Of a stretch of DNA of 64,000 nt, positions 58,487-64,000 are shown piece after piece. The stretch lies in the NCBI GenBank assembly GCA_003508835.1, contig PUFA01000057.1, positions 4,848,501-4,912,500 of the forward strand, given 5' to 3'. Each line of letters opens with the position of its first letter. The stretch's first letter is position 1. The DNA is from Eonycteris spelaea. Its lineage: Eukaryota > Chordata > Mammalia > Chiroptera > Pteropodidae. The notes beneath the pieces are model-generated. The model saw only the letters and a list, made by a program, of their open reading frames with translations. It was not told where the DNA came from and did no database searches. The translations under genes were made by a program, and so were the position numbers.

Positions 58487-59090
58487 TCAAAGTTTTATGC
58501 ATACAAGATTCACCTGGAAGGCTTGCTAAACTACAGACTGCTTGGCCTCATTCCCTGAGTTTCTGATTCAACAGGACTGGGAGTTTGCATTTCTAACAAG
58601 TTTCCAAATAATGCTACTGCTGCTGCAGGTCTGGGGACCACTCTTGGAAAAGGGCTACAATAAGACATTGGTTCTCAACCCTGGTTCTGTATTAGAATCA
58701 CCTAGAAATCTTTTAAAACTATGAAACCAAGGTCCACCCAGAAGAATTAAACCAGACTCTCCGTAGGTGAAGCCTAAGAATTAATGTTCTTAGAATGGTC
58801 CCATGTACAGCCAAGGTTGAAAAACTCTGCTGTAAGGAAAACTCTGTGTAGAATTATAAGGTATTATATACTCCTTGGTCAGAAGCTCTCAAAATGTGGT
58901 TCTGGACCAGCAGTATCAGTATCATAGTGTGACATCACATGGCAACTTGTTAAAAACAAATGCTTAGTCCTCATCCAGACCTATAGAATCAAAAATGCTG
59001 AGGATGGGGCCCAGCGATCTGTTTTAACAAACTCTCCAAGTAAATCTGAGGTTTGCTAACGTTTGGGAACTACCACTCTAAGTTCTTGTC
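58487..59090. mobile_element. Three MER5-type hAT elements in a row
   Basis: 58487-58645: MER5A-like (TTCACCTGGAAGGCTTGC...CTGCTGCTGCAGGTCTGGGGACC). 58668-58825: MER5B-like (TTGGTTCTCAACCCTGG...CAGCCAAGGTTGAAAAACTC). 58888-59085: MER5A-like in the reverse sense (TCTCAAAATGTGGTTCTGGACC...CCCAGCGATCTGTTTTAAC). Confidence 0.65.
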
Positions 59091-59734
59091 TTCCTCTTCA
59101 AATGCCCCTGGAAGTTGGACTCTTATCTAGCTAGGAGCAGTAACTGAGGCAGGGCCCACAGCAGGCCAGATGCACCACTACTCAGTGAGTAGCTGGCCTG
59201 GGGGAGGAATGAGAAAGCTGTCACTGAGGCACCATGGCACACTGCTAACATCCTTTCCTGGACATCTGGTTGCTAAATGTGAGATAAGTTCTTTGCAAAT
59301 GACTTTGTAATGAGTCTTGCCTGTGAACACTCAGATGCAGGTCCAGCTTCAGGCAAAATTGGGGTATAGCTAAAACTAAGCTTGGATTTCCCCTTTGCCT
59401 CTCCTAGTTTCCTTCTCCCATGTTGCATCCACTATAACCAATTCTCCAATGAGTTGTGGTCATGGCCTTCATTGCTATTAAGTTATCCCTACCCTGAAGG
59501 AAAGCTCAAATAAGTAATGAAATACATTTGTGTCACCATCTCCCAAGGGCATATTCATTCCCAAAACAAAGGACTTCTGAGATGGGCAATGCTTAATACA
59601 GCAAAAAGTGTCCTTAAAGATGGAGTATTGGGTATTTGATGCTTAGGTGGGAAGTAGAGCATATATCATTTAGATGATCACTTGTTTTTTGGCACCAAGC
59701 TCTCTGCTCCCTTTTGACCCCTGTGTCCTAAATG
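59091..59734. other. No recognisable feature
   Basis: Unassigned. Confidence 0.4.
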
Positions 59735-60125
59735 TAGGCACTATGGTAGATGGAATAAATAGACAAAAATTTTCCTTCATCAAAGTGTAGAGTCTCTTTT
59801 AGCACCTTTTAAATTTGGGTTGGCCTTGTGACTTGCTTTGTCTAATGGAACATTAGAAACTATGATGCAGGCAGAGACTTGAATAGCACTTGAGCTTTGG
59901 GGCTTACTTTTTGCTGAGACCATGATATAAATGATCCCAAACTAATGGCTTGAGAGTGAGAGGCTTTGTGGAGGGGAAACAATGCATTCCACCTGGGATC
60001 CATGATCCTAGATCATCCAATGAGCCAACTTGGCAATGAGCATACATGAGCAAACCCAGCAGAGATCAGTCAAGCTGGTGTGATAATGTTTGGATCCTTT
60101 GTTAGATAGCAAAAGCTGATGCACT
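59735..60125 (+). mobile_element. MLT1-type LTR remnant
   Basis: GGTTGGCCTTGTGACTTGC, TCTAATGGAACATTAG, GATGCAGGCAGAGACTTGAATAG, GAGCCAACTTGGCAATGAGC and CAGCAGAGATCAGTCAAGC are MLT1 blocks. The 3' terminus is truncated. Confidence 0.65.
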
Positions 60126-60880
60126 TGATTATACTAAAGATGATCTTGATTACATCTAAAGATTACTCAGAAAGAAAATAACCTCAGAAGTGTTGCATCC
60201 TCTAAGATACCCTCATATCCCCCATATGCCCTTAGTTGCTAGATTGGTGATCGCCTCCCTCATATGTCCTCCTACAGAATCAGTGTTTATAGCTGATATG
60301 CCACTATAATTTCCAGTTATGCTTCTGCTGCCCTTGACCCCTGACAGTGAATTTTTAAGGGCAGAAACCATGTTTCAATTGTCTTTGTATTTCAAGCCCT
60401 TCACTCATTTCCTTGTTTGTTATGCTGAGCTAAACAAAATGGAACTTGATTTAGAAGGTTGTAGAAAGTGGGGTGAGAAAGCAATGGTTTGCATCACTCA
60501 CAGGCTGGAGCCTAGAATACCCCCTGAAACAATCCACACTCACCAAGCTCACAAGATCTGAAAGAACTGATACTGATCTGGCCCAGGACCCACTGGAACA
60601 TGGAAACCTTTGCTTGTGAGCCATAGACTATCCGCCTCCTTCATTTTACAAGAGTTTACAGGGGAATAAATGGTTTTATTCAAATATTCCAAAGCCATTT
60701 AGTTTACATTATTTTCCTCATTTACCACTAATGATAGGACAAGGAGGAGCTCTGTTTATACCCATAATGACAGATCATAAATCTAGATTACCGGTATGAC
60801 TTTGTCCTACAAATTCCTATTTCCCCCAGTCACAGGAAAGAGCTGGACATAATTAAGGATAAAAAGAATAGCTTGCCCTT
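60126..60880. other. No recognisable feature
   Basis: The 80-codon frame at 60319-60561 lacks coding support. Confidence 0.4.
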
Positions 60881-60884
60881 ATCC

Positions 60885-61060
60885 AGCTGTCATTGAGCCC
60901 ACCATTGTGCATTACCTTGCCCAGTCCTCCATCTCTCTGAGAAGTTATTCCCATTTAACAAATGAGGGCTCAGAAACGCAGAGATGAAAAGATCCATGCA
61001 CTGGGAGAAAGCAGATCTTTCAGATTCCAAAATGATGTTCTTAAAACTACAGTGATGTTG
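60885..61060 (+). repeat. MIR-type SINE remnant
   Basis: ATTCCCATTTAACAAATGAGG and GCTCAGAAACGCAGAGATG represent the MIR core. Confidence 0.55.
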
Positions 61061-62375
61061 AAATGCTTGATGTAAATGCTGTACCTCTCTCATTTTGATA
61101 TATTTCTCTCACCCACCCATGGAGCTAACTCACTTTGCAAAAGAGAGAGGGGAAAGCTTTGCCAAAGGTCTCACAGCAAGGGAAGGTGGTGGTCCCTGGC
61201 TGGGCAATCTTGCATAATTGTTTGGCCTGTTGCAAAGATGGGCTGCCTGCAATAGCCTTTGCAAAGCTGTCACCTGAGTACATTGTTAGCAGAAAGGGTC
61301 GATGGGCAGTGGCAGGCAGTCAGACAGGGATAGCAAAGAAGAAAATTAAAATAATTACAGTTCTAATTGATCAGTTCTGCTCAAGAGGAGATTAAAAGGG
61401 AAAAGGCATATTGAAGAAGGCACTTGATATCCACCCTGGGCCAGATTCCATCTGCCACTATAGCCAGATATCCTCCTCCCTCTCCTGGCCCTCAGTCCAG
61501 CAGCCCCCACTGCACAGCCCCATGCCACAGCCTTGATGAAAGTCATTCTTTGTGAAAGGCATCAGGCCGTGCTCCCATGAAAAACTGCTTTTACAAACAG
61601 CAGGGAGAAAGCAGCTCTGAGCAGCAGATAGTGTCCTCCCATTGGCAACCCCCAGCATTGGACTGCCAACAGCATGTGGAAAGTGGGGAAGAAGATGCCA
61701 AGAGTAAGGCCAGCGTAGGGCAGGGGACTGGAACAGTAAAGACAAGCCTGCGTCTTGTCATTCAATAACCTCACCCCAGCAGATGCAGCCTGGGCTTCAA
61801 GTGGCATCAGCCCCAGTTTCAGCTTAGCACAGTTCCTGACTCAGCTTTTGGCTTTTTGTCATTTGGGAGCAGGGCCAGGGAGCAGTTTTGCTTGTCCCTG
61901 GCACACTTACGTAGGAATTGTAGAGGAAGGGCAGAAGCAGGGACTGCAGCCAGGGAGGAAATGGGAAGGCATATTAGGAGGGTACAGAAGCAGCCCAGCA
62001 TTTGACAAGTCTGTCTGTTTATATAGGGTCTTAGCAAGGTCAAGAGCAGGGGATGGGGCATGAAACATGAAAAAACACCTCCAGGTTGCATTTCTCATGT
62101 ATGTGGTATATGACAAGTGATCTCACCTAGAGAAAGGAGAACTAGATTGAATACTCCTGACTTATGTATGGGCTTACTTCTGACTTATGACATGATTCAA
62201 AGGAGAACTAGAATAATCAGAGGCCAGAAACATCAAGGCTCACTTTATATTATAGGAGCTACAGCAAGAATCTGTGCAGGATTCAAAAGAGGTCAGGGCA
62301 GGGTGGTCAGACATTCATCTAACATGGGGGCTGTGGAAAACCAAATCACTCCCTCTCTTCGCTGCCAAGTTTAAA
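61061..62375. other. GC-richer single-copy interval without a supported gene
   Basis: Several overlapping frames occur on both strands (61135-62116), as expected from higher GC. None has both splice signals or a domain I recognise. Confidence 0.35.
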
Positions 62376-62377
62376 CC

Positions 62378-62545
62378 AGTGCTTCTTAATCTGGAACATC
62401 TATACAAATTACTTAGAGCTGCTTTTAAAATGAGGGCTATGATGTAGAATGTCAGGAATGGAGCCTGAGATTCTGCGTTTCAAACAAGAGCTCAGGTGAC
62501 ATTGATGGTGCTGGTCTATGGATCACAGTTTGAGTGGGAAAAGTC
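62378..62545. mobile_element. MER5A-type hAT remnant
   Basis: CAGTGCTTCTTAATCTGG to GGATCACAGTTTGAGTGG with the GGAGCCTGAGATTCTGCG core. Confidence 0.55.
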
Positions 62546-62809
62546 TAAGCCATTCTAGAAATTAACAAAATAATCTAGGTGGTGAGATCATAACACTCTA
62601 ATTAATGTTAATGTGGTATTAGAAATTATAACTGGACCTAAGGCCACGAGGGTCTATATCTTTTTCTCCCTTTTTCCCCATCAACCTGATGGAGGATAGC
62701 TGTGTTTTTAGACCAGGGACATCCTGACTTATCCAGGGAAATATCAAGAGAAAACAGAAAATATAAGCTGAGCCTTGGCTGGGCCAGCTAGGATTCGACC
62801 TTATTTGAT

Positions 62810-63190
62810 CTGTTCTATCAGTCAGGATAGCTGAGTTATGCTACAATAACAAACAAGCCACAAGATTTAGTGGCTTAAGAAAAAAAAATGTTTTTTTTTT
62901 TTTTTTCACTCACATAAAACCTGCTATGGGTATAGGTGCTTCTCCAGGAATTTTCAGAATTCCAAGTTGGCTTCCATCTTCTGGCACCTCTGCATGAACG
63001 TGAGTGCTCATGACTTCATTACAAGAGGTGAGTGGGCTAAAGAGCCAAACACAGGCAATGACAGTCTTTCATCTGGATATGACTTTTGCTCACATTTTAC
63101 TGGCCAAAGCAAGTCACACAGGGAAACCAGGTGAGAAAGAGGAAAGAAGGACAAGATAAACATTTCTTTTCAGGGTGAGAGTGGAGTAGA
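62810..63190 (+). repeat. Ancient interspersed repeat, same family as 5640-5935
   Basis: CAGTCAGGATAGCTGAGTTATGC, AACAAGCCACAAGATTTAGTGG, then A/T homopolymers at 62880-62905, TTGGCTTCCATCTTCTGGC and TTACTGGCCAAAGCAAGTCACA. It looks like an old LTR-type repeat, but I cannot name the family. Confidence 0.5.
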
Positions 63191-63359
63191 AATTATCTGC
63201 CTGCATTTATCCATAACAGTTTGTGTTGAGAGTAAATCATAATTTTATAAGAGGAACTTTGTATAAAATTATATTTTTGCATTTTCCATACTCTAATTTA
63301 ATAGTCTCTTTTGGAAGGATCTAGTTTTTGTATTTTAGATTCTTCATGTCTTAATAGAT

Positions 63360-63475
63360 TGCAATCAGAAAAGCCCAGACCAGGGATCCAGGAGACCTGC
63401 TTTTTAGTTCCAGCTCATCCTCTTCTAGTTCTGTGACATTAGATAATCGATTCACTTCTTTTCCTGTAAAATTGC
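63360..63475 (-). repeat. MIR-type SINE remnant
   Basis: AGTTCCAGCTCATCCTCTTC, TAGTTCTGTGACATTAGATAATC and CTTCTTTTCCTGTAAAAT follow the inverse MIR core. Confidence 0.55.
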
Positions 63476-63479
63476 ACTA

Positions 63480-64000
63480 TGTTAAAACTAGAATTGTATA
63501 AAAGATTCAATAAAATAACAGATGAGGAAATGCTTAGAAATGTTAAAAGTACAAATGTGCCAGACTATTGTTATGTGCATAAGCCTTTCGCAAGAAATCT
63601 CTTTGGTCTTTCTCTCACCCTCTATATGAGAACCACTAAAACATCTTTCGATTATTTTTTAACAATTCTGGGTTTTCTAGGAACTATCTCCTGAGTCTTC
63701 TATAGTCTTCAGACATTCCGTAAATCTATAGCAATGTCAGCTTTTTCTCTCTCCTTCCAGCTCATGGATGGAGCGAGAGAAGAGCTGAAGCTCAGAGGCT
63801 GAATATAACAGACTGTGCTCATAACCCTGCCTCAGCTGAAACTTTAATAGCCTATAATAGGTCCTTTAAAAATACCCAGGTCAAAACTAACATGTCAAAA
63901 TGTCAAAATGCCATGTTCTCAAGACTTAATTTATAAAGGATATTTAATTATGAAGTGAAACCATACCCAAAAGCCATACAACATCATCCTTGATGTTGAA
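63480..64000. other. No recognisable feature to the window end
   Basis: A good acceptor-like TTTTTCTCTCTCCTTCCAG ends at 63761 and a purine-rich block follows, but no donor was found within 150 bp. Confidence 0.35.

Noticed and set aside
61135..62116. Overlapping frames in a GC-richer interval as a gene
   Set aside because: Frames overlap on both strands, start at arbitrary Met codons and show no recognisable motif or consistent splice sites.
63743..63800. Possible exon after a strong acceptor
   Set aside because: No donor and no sustained phase could be found downstream.
1..64000. CRISPR array, bacterial operon, prophage or defence system
   Set aside because: Repeats are microsatellites and eukaryotic transposons; there are no dense genes, Shine-Dalgarno sites or spaced direct repeats.

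Overview
This is mammalian nuclear DNA: AT-rich, poor in CpG, and filled with LINE-1, L2, MIR, MLT1, MER5-type hAT and Tigger-type remnants plus long microsatellites. The LINE-1 3' UTR type (2051-2400, 43700-43960, 49430-49490) is one I associate with Laurasiatheria (bats, carnivores, ungulates). The youngest-looking lineage-specific element is a SINE derived from tRNA-Val(TAC) at 54346-54643. I cannot name the species. No bacterial gene, operon, CRISPR array or intact viral gene is present. Most open reading frames are chance frames or LINE-1 fragments.

The best protein-coding signal is a short run of plus-strand exons: 11657-11734 and 14385-14452 (well supported) and 9062-9133 (weaker). All three join in the same phase (phase 1). 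Together they encode a Ser/Thr/acidic C-terminus whose stop codon lies 3 bp before a strong splice donor. I do not recognise the protein. A 69-bp inverted repeat with 68/69 identity lies in the intron before the last exon (arms 12504-12572 and 12948-13016). Two minus-strand candidates are weaker: an exon-like block at 27962-28036 and a protein-like frame at 15211-15414.

Layout. 0-5 kb: simple repeats and an internally deleted, HAL1-like LINE-1 (minus). 5-9 kb: mostly single-copy sequence, then old LINE-1/HAL1. 9-14.5 kb: the exons and the inverted repeat. 15-21 kb: MLT1, an ancient HAL1, LTR-like sequence and a Tigger1 remnant. 21-30 kb: mostly single-copy, with a 250-bp polypyrimidine tract and a TATATC-type array. 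30-40 kb: a graveyard of L1M, a possible LTR, MLT1, L2 and a dense group of MER5-type elements. 40.4-46.1 kb: an old LINE-1 split by a younger HAL1-like LINE-1. 46-54 kb: L2, MIR, L1 and a hAT element carrying a nested Tigger fragment. 54-64 kb: the SINE, more MER5, MLT1 and MIR.

The two HAL1-like copies (2.05-4.19 and 40.87-43.96 kb, opposite strands) share the same ORF2 deletion junction. They therefore belong to one non-autonomous family that spread after losing its reverse transcriptase. Family names for repeats were assigned by eye from remembered consensus features and should be read as provisional.
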